38,048 bases of DNA, taken from NCBI RefSeq assembly GCF_005503145.1, contig NZ_SCNV01000072.1:1-38048 (forward strand), given 5' to 3'. The DNA comes from Burkholderia sp. 4M9327F10. GTDB taxonomy: Bacteria; Pseudomonadota; Gammaproteobacteria; Burkholderiales; Burkholderiaceae. Position numbers and translations under genes: made by a program. Below, piece by piece: positions 6,614-15,328 of this stretch. Numbering within the stretch: the first letter of the stretch is position 1; every line of letters begins with the position of its first letter. The notes below the pieces were generated by a model. That model did not search any database. It worked only from the letters and a program-made list of their open reading frames with translations, and was not told the origin of the DNA.

Positions 6614-9600
6614 TCATCCGTGGGTGCCTTCGCCGGCCCGAACGGATGCAAGCGGCATGTTTTCCCCGCGTTCGAGCACGGACCGAAGCGCAGCTCCGGT
6701 GTGGCTTTCGCGGACCCGGACAAGTCCCTCGGGATCGGTCGCCGCGACAATCGACCCGCCGCCCACGCCCCCTTCCGGACCGAGGTCGATAATCCAGTCG
6801 GCTTCGGCAATCACGTCGAGGTCGTGCTCGATGACCACCACGCTGTGGCCGCCGTCCGCCAACCGGTGCAGCACGCGAATCAGCCGCGCGACATCCGCCA
6901 TGTGCAGCCCGACGGTCGGCTCGTCGAGTACATAGAGCGTGTGTGGCGGCTTCTGGCCGCGCCTCGTGATGTCGTCGCGCACCTTGCTCAGTTCGGTGAC
7001 GAGCTTGATGCGCTGCGCCTCGCCGCCCGAGAGCGTCGGCGACGGCTGGCCGAGCGTCAGGTAACCAAGGCCCACGTCCTTCATCAGTTGCAGCGGATGG
7101 GCGATATTGGTGATGGGCGCGAAGAATTCGACAGCCTCGTCGATCTCCATGGTCAGCACGTCGCCGATGTTCTTGCCGCGCCAGGTGACCGCCAGCGTCT
7201 CCGGGTTGAAACGCTGGCCGTGGCACACGTCGCACGGCACCTTGACGTCCGGCAGGAAGCTCATGCCGATGGTGCGCACGCCCTGGCCTTCGCATGCCGG
7301 GCAGCGTCCCTCCCCTGTATTGAACGAGAAGCGCGAGGCCGTATAACCGCGCGCACGGGCTTCGAGCGTGCCCGCGTACAGCTTGCGGATAGCGTCCCAC
7401 ACGCCAATATAAGTAGCCGGGCACGAACGCGGCGTCTTGCCGATCGGCGTCTGGTCGACTTCGAGCACGCGGTCGATGCTTTCCCACCCGGTGATCGCGT
7501 CGCAGCCTTGCCAGTCGTGCGTGACGTTCAGTTGCGCACGCGGCGCGCTGCGGGCCAGCACGCTCGAACGGCGATTGGCCACCGGTTCTTCCTGCGCCGC
7601 CTTGCGGGCACGGCGGGTGGCCGGCGACGACAGCACCGAGCGCCCCACCGCATCCAGCAGGTTCGTCATCAGCACGTCGCGTGCAAGCGTGGACTTGCCC
7701 GAGCCGCTCACGCCCGTCACCGCAACGAGGCGCGACAGCGGCAGCCCCACGGTGACGTCACGCAGGTTGTGCAGCTTGCCGCCATGCACGGTCAGCCACT
7801 GCTCCGGCACGGCCGCGGCGGTTTTGGTCTTCGGCTTGACCGTGCGGCGCGCCTGCAACGGATGCACGATCGGGTTAGCGAGGAATTGCCCGGTCAGCGA
7901 ATCGGCTTGCGCCGAGAGGTCGGCCACGCTGCCCTGCGCGATCAGCGTACCGCCGCGCTTGCCTGCGCCCGGGCCAATGTCGATGATGTGGTCGGCGCGC
8001 CGGATGGTGTCTTCGTCATGCTCGACAACCACCAGCGTATTGCCCTTCTCGCCGAGCTTGCGCAGCGCGCTCAGCAGAATCTGGTTGTCGCGCGGATGCA
8101 GGCCGATAGTCGGTTCGTCGAGTACGTAGCAGACCCCTTGCAGGTTGCTGCCCAGTTGCGCCGCCAGCCGGATGCGTTGCGCCTCCCCGCCCGACAGGCT
8201 CGGCGCCGCACGGTCGAGGCTCAGATAGCCAAGCCCGACTTCTTCGAGGAACTGCAGGCGGCTGCCGATCTCGCTCACCACGTCACGCGCGATCTCGGCG
8301 TCGCGGCCGGTGAGTTCCAGCGTGTCTATCCAGCGGCGCGTGTCGCTCACCGTCCATTGCGCGACGTCGACAATCGACTGCGCGTCGAACGTGACCGCGC
8401 GGGCGGCCGGGTTCAGGCGCGTGCCGTGGCAATCCGGACATGGTTCGTCGACCACGCCTTCCGGCTCCTGCTCCTCGGACGGCAAGCTCTGCTCGCGGCC
8501 ACGGCCGTCTTCGGCGATCACCGTGTCGTCGTAAGCGGCGCGCTGCTCGCGGGTCAGCGCGAGACCAGTGCCGACGCACGTGGTACACCAGCCGTGCTTG
8601 CTGTTGTACGAGAACATGCGCGGGTCCAGTTCCGGGTAGCTCGTGCCGCACACCGGACAGGCGCGCTTGGTGGACAGCACCTTGAGCGTGCCGAACTTCG
8701 CGGTGGCGCGGCCGCTCGTCAACGCGTCCTGCAAGCCGTCGAGCGGCGCAAGCAGATGCATCACGCCCTTGCCCACTTCGAGCGTCTCGTCGAGCAGGCG
8801 GCGCAGCTCGGCCTCGTTGTCGGCCGACACCACCAGATCCGCCACCGGCAGTTCGATAGTGTGCTCGCGGAAGCGGTCGAGCTTGGGCCACGGGTCGACC
8901 GGCACGAACTCGCCGTCCACCCGCAGATGGGTATTGCCGCGCGCCTTCGCCCACTTGGCGAGGTCGGTATAGACGCCCTTGCGGTTGACCACCAGCGGCG
9001 CGAGGAAACCGACGTGCTCGCCCTTATGGTCGCGCAGCAATTGCGCCGCGATCGACTCGACGCTTTGCGAGCTCACCGGCGTGCCGTCGTGGATGCAATG
9101 CTGCAAGCCGAGCTTGACGTATAGCAGGCGCAGGAAGTGCCAGACTTCGGACGTGGTGGCCACGGTACTTTTGCGGCCGCCGCGCGAGAGCCGCTGCTCG
9201 ATTGCCACGGTCGGCGGAATGCCGTACACCGCGTCGACTTCGGGGCGCCCGGCCGGCTGCACGATTGAACGCGCGTAGGCGTTCAACGATTCGAGGTAGC
9301 GGCGCTGCCCTTCATGGAACAGGATGTCAAAGGCGAGCGTCGATTTGCCCGAACCGGACACGCCCGTGATGACGTTGAACTTGCCGTGCGGGATATCGAC
9401 ATCAAGCGCCTTCAGGTTGTGCTCGCGCGCATTGACGATGCGCACCACGTCCTCGCCTTCCACCGCACGGCGGGCACGCGCCGCCGTGAGCGCCTTTTGC
9501 AGCGGCATGCCTTGTGCGGCCGATGCCGCGCTGGCGCTCATCGCCTCGTCGTACTGCAGCAGGGCCTGGCCCGTGTGCGACTCCGCGCAGGCCTTGACTG

Positions 9601-12523
9601 TTTCCGGCGTGCCCGCGCACAGCACCCGGCCGCCGCCGTCGCCGCCTTCAGGTCCGAGATCGATCAGCCAATCCGCCGCGCGGATCACGTCGAGATTGTG
9701 CTCGATCACGATCAGCGAATGACCGCCCGCCAGCAGCTTGCCGAACGCCTGCATCAGTTTCGCGATGTCGTCGAAATGCAGGCCCGTGGTCGGTTCGTCG
9801 AACATGAAGAGCCGCGAGGCGGGCGCCAGCTTCACCGCGCGGGCCGTGGCGGCCTGCGCCGTTTCGGCGAGGAAGCCCGCCAGCTTGAGACGCTGCGCTT
9901 CGCCACCGGACAAGGTGGGCACCGGCTGGCCGAGTTTCACGTATTCGAGGCCCACGTCGACAATCGGCTTGAGCACGCGCAGCACTTCCGCATCTCCGGC
10001 GAAATACGCGGTGGCTTCGCTCACGGTCAATTCAAGCACGTCGGCAATGCTCAGGGCCCGCGCCGGCGTGCCGCGCTCGATCTTCACTTCGAGCAGTTCG
10101 GCGCGGTAACGGCGGCCGTCGCAGTCGGGGCAGCGCAGATACACGTCGCTCAGGAACTGCATCTCGATGTGCTCGAAGCCCGAGCCGCCGCAGGTCGGGC
10201 AGCGGCCGTCGCCCGAGTTGAAGCTGAACATGCCCGGACCGTAGCCGCGCTGTTGCGCGAGCGGCACCTTGGCGAACAGTTTGCGGATCTCGTCGAACGC
10301 GCCCACATAGCTTGCCGGATTTGAACGCGCCGTCTTGCCGATCGGCGACTGGTCGACGAACACCACCTCGTTCACCTGCTCGGCGCCCACGAGGCGCCGG
10401 TACGCGCCCGGCGCTTCGGTGGCGACGCCGAGATGCCGCGCCAGCGCCGGGTACAGCACGTCCTGTATCAAGGTGGATTTGCCGGACCCCGAGACGCCCG
10501 TGACGCACACGAGGCGTTGCAGCGGAATCTCGACGGTCACGTCCCGCAGGTTGTGCTGGCTTGCGCCTTCCAGCACGATGCGCGGCGTGTCCTTTTTGAC
10601 CGGGCGGCTCGACCAGTGCGACACATCGGCCACATGGCGATGGCCGCCGAGGTATTCGCCGGTCAGCGTGCCCGATGCACGGATCTCGTCCGGCGCGCCG
10701 TCGAAAATGATCGTGCCGCCGCGCTCGCCGGGGCCTGGGCCCATGTCGATCAGGCGGTCCGCCGCGAGCATCACCGAAGGATCGTGTTCGACCACCACCA
10801 GTGTATTGCCCGCGTCGCGCAGACGATGCATGGCTTCGACGATGCGGTTCAGGTCGCGAGGATGCAGGCCGATACTCGGCTCGTCGAGTACGAACAGGGT
10901 CTTGGTGAGCGAGGTGCCGAGCGCCGTCGTGAGGTTGATCCGCTGCACCTCGCCACCCGAGAGCGTGCGGCTCTGGCGGTCCAGCGTCAGATAGCCGAGG
11001 CCCACGTCGCACAGATATTTAAGGCGCGTGCGCACTTCGGCAAGCAGCAGCTTCAAGGCGTCGTCGAGCAATGCGCTTGGCAGGCTGAGGTCGTCGAAGA
11101 AACGCCGGATGCGTTCGACCGGCAGCAGCATCAGGTCGTGCACGGTCAGGCCCGGCAGCGCTTCGAGCTGCGCACGGTTCCAGTCCACGCCACGCGGCAG
11201 GAAACGCTGCGCCGGGTTCAGCACCGCGTCCGCGTTGGACTTCGTGCCAAGACGCCACAGCAGCGCTTCGGTTTTCAGGCGCGCGCCGCCGCACACCTCG
11301 CACGGCGTGTAGCTGCGGTACTTCGACAGCAGCACGCGAATGTGCATCTTGTACGCTTTCGATTCGAGGTAGTCGAAGAAGCGCTTCACGCCGTACCAGT
11401 GGCTCTGCCACTTGCCATCCCAGTCCGGCGAGCCGTTGATGACCCAGTCGCGCTGCTCCCGGGTCAACGCCGACCACGCCGTATCGCGCGGAATGCCGGC
11501 CTTCGCCGCATAGCGCATCAGGTCGTCCTGGCACTCCTTCCACGCGGGCGTTTGCATGGGCTTGATCGCCCCGCCGCGCAGGGTCTTGCGCTCGTCGGGA
11601 ATCACGAGGCCGAGGTCGACGCCAATCACGCGGCCAAAGCCGCGGCAGGTTTCGCACGCGCCATACGCCGAGTTGAACGAGAACAGCGCCGGTTGCGGGT
11701 CCGCATAGCGCAGGTCGCTGTCCGGGTTGTGCAAGCCGGTGGAGAAACGCCAGATCTGCGGCTCGGCGGACTCTTCCGGCGCTTGCGGCAGCACGTAGAC
11801 GTTCACACGCCCGCCGCCGCGTTTCAGCGACGCCTCAATGGCCTCGACCGCGCGCCCCTTCTCGACCGCGCTCAGACGGAAACGGTCGGCCACCACGTCG
11901 AGCAGCTTGCGCGGCCCGGTAGGCGACTGCACCTCGCGCTGCGCCTGGACACGCGTGTAACCGCTCGCCGACAGCCACTGTTCGACCTCTTCTTCGGTCG
12001 CGGACTCGGGCAATTCCACCGGAAACGTGACGACGAGCCGCGGATCGCCCTGCGCGGTGCGCGCGGCGAATTCGAGGTAGATGGTCTCCGGCGAATCGTG
12101 CCGCACCGCCTGAGCCGTCTTGCGGTCGAACAGCTCGGCGGCGCGCGCATACAGCAGCTTCAGATGGTCGTTGAGTTCGGTCATCGTGCCGACCGTGGAG
12201 CGCGAGCTGCGCACCGGATTGGTCTGGTCGATCGCAATGGCCGGCGGTACGCCGTCGACGCGGTCCACCTGCGGCCGGTCCATGCGGTCGAGGAACTGCC
12301 GCGCGTACGCGCTGAACGTTTCCACGTAGCGCCGCTGCCCTTCCGCGTACAGCGTGTCGAACACCAGGCTGGATTTGCCGGAGCCCGACGGGCCGGTGAC
12401 GACCGTCATCTCGCCGGTATGCAGGTCGAGATCGAGGTTTTTGAGGTTGTGTTGACGCGCTCCGCGAATGCGGATTTTTCCTGTAGATGACAATTTGCCC
12501 GACCGTCTGAATGAGTTGGCCAC
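6614..12523 (-). CDS. uvrA: Double-length UvrA, two tandem excinuclease A units in one chain
   Basis: UvrA is the ATP-dependent damage sensor of nucleotide excision repair, loading UvrB at lesions. This 1969-residue protein is about twice the usual 940. Unit 1 (about 15-990) has Walker A lysines at 50 and 682, LSGGE at 531 and 871, and zinc-type cysteine pairs near 290/293, 408/411, 775/778 and 798/801. Unit 2 (about 1026-1969) has Walker A lysines at 1060 and 1610, LSGGE at 1443 and 1831, and cysteine pairs near 1289/1292, 1313/1316, 1362/1365, 1741/1744 and 1764/1767. All four ATPase sites look intact, with DEP-type Walker B segments. The linker (about 991-1025) is Ala-rich. The GTG start is the only sensible one before the first motif. 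A LexA box sits 112 bp upstream. Double-length UvrA is known from Chlamydia. A normal-length uvrA may exist elsewhere in this genome. Confidence 0.95.
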   Translation of the reverse strand: MANSFRRSGKLSSTGKIRIRGARQHNLKNLDLDLHTGEMTVVTGPSGSGKSSLVFDTLYAEGQRRYVETFSAYARQFLDRMDRPQVDRVDGVPPAIAIDQTNPVRSSRSTVGTMTELNDHLKLLYARAAELFDRKTAQAVRHDSPETIYLEFAARTAQGDPRLVVTFPVELPESATEEEVEQWLSASGYTRVQAQREVQSPTGPRKLLDVVADRFRLSAVEKGRAVEAIEASLKRGGGRVNVYVLPQAPEESAEPQIWRFSTGLHNPDSDLRYADPQPALFSFNSAYGACETCRGFGRVIGVDLGLVIPDERKTLRGGAIKPMQTPAWKECQDDLMRYAAKAGIPRDTAWSALTREQRDWVINGSPDWDGKWQSHWYGVKRFFDYLESKAYKMHIRVLLSKYRSYTPCEVCGGARLKTEALLWRLGTKSNADAVLNPAQRFLPRGVDWNRAQLEALPGLTVHDLMLLPVERIRRFFDDLSLPSALLDDALKLLLAEVRTRLKYLCDVGLGYLTLDRQSRTLSGGEVQRINLTTALGTSLTKTLFVLDEPSIGLHPRDLNRIVEAMHRLRDAGNTLVVVEHDPSVMLAADRLIDMGPGPGERGGTIIFDGAPDEIRASGTLTGEYLGGHRHVADVSHWSSRPVKKDTPRIVLEGASQHNLRDVTVEIPLQRLVCVTGVSGSGKSTLIQDVLYPALARHLGVATEAPGAYRRLVGAEQVNEVVFVDQSPIGKTARSNPASYVGAFDEIRKLFAKVPLAQQRGYGPGMFSFNSGDGRCPTCGGSGFEHIEMQFLSDVYLRCPDCDGRRYRAELLEVKIERGTPARALSIADVLELTVSEATAYFAGDAEVLRVLKPIVDVGLEYVKLGQPVPTLSGGEAQRLKLAGFLAETAQAATARAVKLAPASRLFMFDEPTTGLHFDDIAKLMQAFGKLLAGGHSLIVIEHNLDVIRAADWLIDLGPEGGDGGGRVLCAGTPETVKACAESHTGQALLQYDEAMSASAASAAQGMPLQKALTAARARRAVEGEDVVRIVNAREHNLKALDVDIPHGKFNVITGVSGSGKSTLAFDILFHEGQRRYLESLNAYARSIVQPAGRPEVDAVYGIPPTVAIEQRLSRGGRKSTVATTSEVWHFLRLLYVKLGLQHCIHDGTPVSSQSVESIAAQLLRDHKGEHVGFLAPLVVNRKGVYTDLAKWAKARGNTHLRVDGEFVPVDPWPKLDRFREHTIELPVADLVVSADNEAELRRLLDETLEVGKGVMHLLAPLDGLQDALTSGRATAKFGTLKVLSTKRACPVCGTSYPELDPRMFSYNSKHGWCTTCVGTGLALTREQRAAYDDTVIAEDGRGREQSLPSEEQEPEGVVDEPCPDCHGTRLNPAARAVTFDAQSIVDVAQWTVSDTRRWIDTLELTGRDAEIARDVVSEIGSRLQFLEEVGLGYLSLDRAAPSLSGGEAQRIRLAAQLGSNLQGVCYVLDEPTIGLHPRDNQILLSALRKLGEKGNTLVVVEHDEDTIRRADHIIDIGPGAGKRGGTLIAQGSVADLSAQADSLTGQFLANPIVHPLQARRTVKPKTKTAAAVPEQWLTVHGGKLHNLRDVTVGLPLSRLVAVTGVSGSGKSTLARDVLMTNLLDAVGRSVLSSPATRRARKAAQEEPVANRRSSVLARSAPRAQLNVTHDWQGCDAITGWESIDRVLEVDQTPIGKTPRSCPATYIGVWDAIRKLYAGTLEARARGYTASRFSFNTGEGRCPACEGQGVRTIGMSFLPDVKVPCDVCHGQRFNPETLAVTWRGKNIGDVLTMEIDEAVEFFAPITNIAHPLQLMKDVGLGYLTLGQPSPTLSGGEAQRIKLVTELSKVRDDITRRGQKPPHTLYVLDEPTVGLHMADVARLIRVLHRLADGGHSVVVIEHDLDVIAEADWIIDLGPEGGVGGGSIVAATDPEGLVRVRESHTGAALRSVLERGENMPLASVRAGEGTHG

Positions 12524-12628
12524 ATCTTACGGCCGCTTTGCGACCGTAAAGATTTACCGCGGATTTACCGCGGATTCACCGCACCCGACCATACGGATCA
12601 ATCGCCGCAGGGCGGATCTGAAGGAAAC

Positions 12629-12657
12629 ACTATACTGTATATTTATACAGTTTTCCA
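12629..12657 (-). promoter_or_regulatory. Candidate uvrA promoter overlapping the LexA box
   Basis: On the minus strand TGGAAA (12657-12652) and TATAGT (12634-12629) are separated by 17 bases, matching sigma-70 -35 and -10 boxes at four and five positions. The LexA box fills the spacer, so bound repressor would block RNA polymerase. Confidence 0.6.
12635..12650. promoter_or_regulatory. LexA (SOS) box in front of uvrA
   Basis: CTGTATATTTATACAG matches the proteobacterial LexA consensus CTGT-N8-ACAG, with an AT-only centre. The dyad extends one base further on each side (A and T). It lies 112 bp upstream of the uvrA start. LexA cleavage during the SOS response is therefore expected to induce uvrA; uvrA is a classical SOS gene in other proteobacteria. 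It could also affect the divergent lipoprotein gene, 199 bp away. Confidence 0.9.
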
Positions 12658-12848
12658 TCGACGGCGTAGATGCAGCCCGTTGGGCCAGGTGCAAGGCAAA
12701 TGCGAGGTCACTACAAAGCAACGACGAGACACGTCGAAGCCGCGCCCGCTCTCCAAAAAATACAGCGTAAGGCGCGGATAGTTTCAGAAAGCCTAATCGA
12801 GACAAGGACTTGCTACGATTCGCGCGGTACTCACGGGGGATACACACA

Positions 12849-12995
12849 ATGAGTCGCGTGATAAAAATACTGGTGCTGGCGGGGTTGCTCAATCTCCAGG
12901 GCTGCGCGTCGTCGCTCGAGACATTTGCGACCGGAGCCGTGGTCGGCGCAGTGGCCGGCGTGACTGCGCTGACCTGCGCGGTCGTCTGTCACTAG
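12849..12995 (+). CDS. Very small predicted lipoprotein (48 residues)
   Basis: The ATG at 12849 follows a GGGGGA ribosome site. The product starts with MSRVIKILVLAGLLNLQGC: a short basic start, a hydrophobic core and a lipobox (LQGC) with the acylated cysteine near residue 19. The mature part is only about 30 residues and is mostly a Gly/Ala/Val-rich helix (TGAVVGAVAGVTALTCAVVC), so it would sit in or against the membrane. Small lipoproteins of this form are frequent in proteobacteria and mostly uncharacterised. A longer frame starts upstream at 12810 but lacks the signal-like start. The gene faces away from uvrA and ends 26 bases before the convergent SSB-like gene. Confidence 0.7.
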   Translation: MSRVIKILVLAGLLNLQGCASSLETFATGAVVGAVAGVTALTCAVVCH

Positions 12996-13021
12996 GCGGT
13001 CCACGCCCCGGGCAGCGGCGG

Positions 13022-13345
13022 TCAGGACGCCTCGGCCGGATTGCGCCGCGCATCGTGCGCGCTCAGCAGTCTGTGCGCCACCATATCGAGCGCCGGTTTC
13101 ACGAGGCCGTTCTTGTCGGTCCACACCTTCGGCGTGAGCGCGCCGCTCAGGGCCACGCTGTCCGCGTCGCTTAACGCCAGCAGGCCGGCCTGCACTTCAT
13201 CGTCGAACGCGATCACGTTGACGAACAGCGTGTCGCCCTCGCCAGTCGTCGCGCACACCTTGCACGTCACATAACGCTTGCCGTTCTGCCCAGTGCGGAT
13301 CTGGGCTTCCCCGTAGAGCCGCCCGCCTACCAGTCCATCGATCAT
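13022..13345 (-). CDS. Short SSB-like OB-fold protein
   Basis: A 107-residue protein resembling the OB-fold of single-stranded DNA-binding proteins: GGRLYGEAQIRTGQNGKRYV (first strands), a VCATTGEGDTLFVNVIAFDD core, then SVALSGALTPKVWTDKNG and a final LDMVAHRLL strand. The WTDKNG segment and the order of strands match SSB. It lacks the long Gly/Pro-rich linker and acidic tip through which canonical SSB recruits partners, so it is probably an accessory SSB/PriB-like protein and not the essential SSB. An AGGAG-like site precedes the ATG at 13345. It lies on the same strand as uvrA, with a small lipoprotein gene between on the other strand; no LexA box was noted in front of it. Confidence 0.75.
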   Translation of the reverse strand: MIDGLVGGRLYGEAQIRTGQNGKRYVTCKVCATTGEGDTLFVNVIAFDDEVQAGLLALSDADSVALSGALTPKVWTDKNGLVKPALDMVAHRLLSAHDARRNPAEAS

Positions 13346-13368
13346 CTCATCCGCTCCTGTTTCCCTTT

Positions 13369-13398
13369 GGCTCGCAAGGCGTAAGCGCCTCGCGAGCC
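13369..13398. terminator. Hairpin between an SDR gene and the SSB-like gene
   Basis: GGCTCGC (13369-13375) pairs with GCGAGCC (13392-13398) and AGGCG (13377-13381) with CGCCT (13386-13390), giving a 12-bp stem with one mismatch and a 4-nt loop. It lies downstream of the SDR stop on the minus strand. There is no T tract, so termination is only probable. Confidence 0.45.
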
Positions 13399-13430
13399 GT
13401 ATGATCCCACGAGCGGACCCGAGCGGCGCC

Positions 13431-14222
13431 TTAAAACGCGCTCTTCACCACGCCGCCGTCGACACGCAAGGCCGCGCCGGTCGTCGCCGATGCCAGCGGA
13501 CTCGCGACATACGCCACCAGCGAAGCCACCTCCTCGGTCGTGGCAAAGCGCTTGATCAGCGAAGTCGGCCGCACGTGCTCGAAGAACTCCTGCTCGACCT
13601 GAGCGGCGGATTTGCCGCCGGCCTTGGCGAGACTGTCGACGAAGTCACCCACGCCGCGCGACCGGGTCGGCCCGGGCAGCACGCTATTGACGGTGATGCC
13701 GGTGCCCGCGACGGACTCGGCAATGCCGCGCGCCGCAGCGATCTGCGCGGTCTTCGTCACACCATAGTGGACCATTTCCGTGGGAATCTGCAGGCCGCTC
13801 TCGCTCGAAACGAAGATGATGCGCCCCCAGTTGGCCCGCTTCATCGACGGCAGGAAGAGGCGCGCAAGGCGCACGCCGCTCAGCACGTTGACATCGAAAA
13901 AGCGCAGCCAGTCCTCGTCCGGAATCTCTTCGAACGGCTTGGGCTCGAAAATGCCGAGGTTGTTGACGAGAATCTCGACGCCAGGGTAACGCCGCGCGAG
14001 TTCATCGGCCGCATCCGCTTTGCTCAGGTCGCCGGCGAAGCCCAATACGTCGGCGCCGGTGCTCGCCTTCAGTTGCGCGACGGCCGCATCCACGGCTTCC
14101 TGCTTGCGGCCGTTGACGATCACGCGTGCGCCTTCCCGCGCCAGTGCGGTGGCAATGGCGAGGCCAATGCCGGCGGTGCTGCCGCTGACCAGCGCCAGCT
14201 TGTCTTTCAGTTGCAGATCCAT
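13431..14222 (-). CDS. Short-chain dehydrogenase/reductase (SDR)
   Basis: A 263-residue classical SDR, an NAD(P)-dependent cytoplasmic oxidoreductase. The cofactor-binding motif is SGSTAGIG near residues 14-21, the structural NNLG motif follows VEILV, and the catalytic Ser lies in VSSESG, with Tyr and Lys in YGVTK. The C-terminal GGVV segment is usual for the family. NGRKQ after the second strand suggests NADP preference, as Arg there often contacts the phosphate. The substrate is not readable. The ATG has a good GAGAGG site. The upstream region (14318-14357) contains two dyads, and a LysR gene lies behind it on the same strand. Confidence 0.88.
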   Translation of the reverse strand: MDLQLKDKLALVSGSTAGIGLAIATALAREGARVIVNGRKQEAVDAAVAQLKASTGADVLGFAGDLSKADAADELARRYPGVEILVNNLGIFEPKPFEEIPDEDWLRFFDVNVLSGVRLARLFLPSMKRANWGRIIFVSSESGLQIPTEMVHYGVTKTAQIAAARGIAESVAGTGITVNSVLPGPTRSRGVGDFVDSLAKAGGKSAAQVEQEFFEHVRPTSLIKRFATTEEVASLVAYVASPLASATTGAALRVDGGVVKSAF

Positions 14223-14317
14223 GTTCTTGCCTCTCTATCCATGAAATGAATGCCGTCCAATCTGCAGCGGACCGCTGCAGTCGGCATCGGCGATGCTGGC
14301 ATTCTGATTGCAGGCCA

Positions 14318-14333
14318 CCAATTTGATAATTGG
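14318..14333. promoter_or_regulatory. Dyad CCAATT-N4-AATTGG upstream of an SDR gene
   Basis: CCAATT (14318-14323) and AATTGG (14328-14333) are perfect complements around TGAT. The site is 96 bp before the SDR start in an AT-rich patch. It could bind the neighbouring LysR regulator; this is inferred from position. Confidence 0.4.
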
Positions 14334-14340
14334 CGTGGTA

Positions 14341-14357
14341 TTTGAATGACTTTCAAA
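14341..14357. promoter_or_regulatory. Dyad TTTGAA-N5-TTCAAA upstream of an SDR gene
   Basis: TTTGAA (14341-14346) and TTCAAA (14352-14357) are perfect complements, 8 bases beyond the first dyad. The octamer TTGATAAT also occurs twice nearby (14323-14330 and 14364-14371). Confidence 0.35.
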
Positions 14358-14398
14358 CAAAGATTGATAATGACAAGCGGTCGATCAGGCAATAGGCG

Positions 14399-15328
14399 TT
14401 ATCCGTGCGAGCCGCGGCCCGGAGCGACGGCGCTGCCGCCTGAAGCCGCCTCGAAAATATCCCGCAGCCACTGCGCAAACACCCGCACCCGCGACGACAA
14501 CTGGCGGCTCTGCGGATACAGCACCGACACCGGCATGGGCGGCGGCGGGTAGTCCTGCAGAATGATCTTCAGGCGCCCCGCCGCTAGTTCCCCCGCAATG
14601 CGGTAGCGCGGCACCTGCACAATGCCGAGTCCCGCCAGCGCTCCACCCGTGTACAGATCCGTGCCCGCAACCGACACCACCGAGGCAAGATACATCGTGC
14701 CCACACTTCCTTCCCTAGTGAATTCGAGCGGCACCGCCTTGCCTGTCGCACTCGAAATGTAGTTGACCGCGCGATGCGCCGCCAACGCCGCCGGCTCGGC
14801 CGGTTCGCCGTAGAGGGCAAGATACCCGGGGCTCGCCACCGTCACCTGTTCGAGCTGCGCAACCTGCCGCCCCACCATTGACGAATCCTGCAGGTTCCCC
14901 GCCCGCAGCACGCAATCAACGCCTTCGCGCACGAGGTCGACCAGCCGGTCATCCTCACCCAGATGCAATTCGATCTCCGGAAACTGCGCCAGAAACGCCG
15001 GTAGCGCCGGCACCACGAAATGGCGCGCCAGCGTGCCCTGCAGGTTCGCGCGCAGCAAGCCCTTCGGCGCGGTATTGCGGAACGATCCTTCCGCCTCTTC
15101 GAGATCCGCGATCAGGCGCACGCAGCGGCGGTAATAGGCCTCGCCGTCGGGCGTCAGCCGCACCGTGCGAGTGGTGCGTTCGAGCAGCCGCGTGCCGAGC
15201 CGCTGCTCCATGCGCTTGAGCAGATTGGTGACGGTGGCGCGTGGAATCTGCAGATCGTCAGACGCCTGGGTAAAGCTCTGACGCTCGGCGATGCGCACGA
15301 ACACCCGCATTTCCTCAAAACGATCCAT
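14399..15328 (-). CDS. LysR-family transcriptional regulator
   Basis: A 309-residue LysR-type regulator. Residues 1-60 form the winged helix-turn-helix (MDRFEEMRVFVRIAERQSFT, LQIPRATVTNLLKRMEQRLG, TRLLERTTRTVRLTPDGEAYY). The rest forms the two-lobed effector domain (LARHFVVPALPAFLAQFPEI, GVDCVLRAGNLQDSSMVGR). The sequence resembles the CrgA/DsdC-like LysR branch common in Burkholderia. It is divergent from a pair of SDR genes starting at 15528 and upstream of a third SDR gene on its own strand, so it most likely controls one or both sets. The ATG at 15328 has a GGAG site 8 bases before it. Confidence 0.93.
   Translation of the reverse strand: MDRFEEMRVFVRIAERQSFTQASDDLQIPRATVTNLLKRMEQRLGTRLLERTTRTVRLTPDGEAYYRRCVRLIADLEEAEGSFRNTAPKGLLRANLQGTLARHFVVPALPAFLAQFPEIELHLGEDDRLVDLVREGVDCVLRAGNLQDSSMVGRQVAQLEQVTVASPGYLALYGEPAEPAALAAHRAVNYISSATGKAVPLEFTREGSVGTMYLASVVSVAGTDLYTGGALAGLGIVQVPRYRIAGELAAGRLKIILQDYPPPPMPVSVLYPQSRQLSSRVRVFAQWLRDIFEAASGGSAVAPGRGSHG

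Larger units (their letters stand above)
12524..12848. other. Intergenic regulatory region between uvrA and a small lipoprotein gene
   Basis: These 325 bases lie between divergently oriented starts: uvrA to the left, the lipoprotein gene to the right. They hold the uvrA promoter and SOS box. Open frames here have no recognisable protein character. Confidence 0.5.

Noticed and set aside
6500..9124. 874-codon open frame on the plus strand, antisense to uvrA
   Set aside because: Arg/Ala/His-rich translation without domain character; long antisense frames are expected opposite GC-rich, codon-biased genes.
10433..12490. 685-codon plus-strand frame antisense to uvrA
   Set aside because: Same shadow pattern; the minus frame encodes continuous UvrA motifs.
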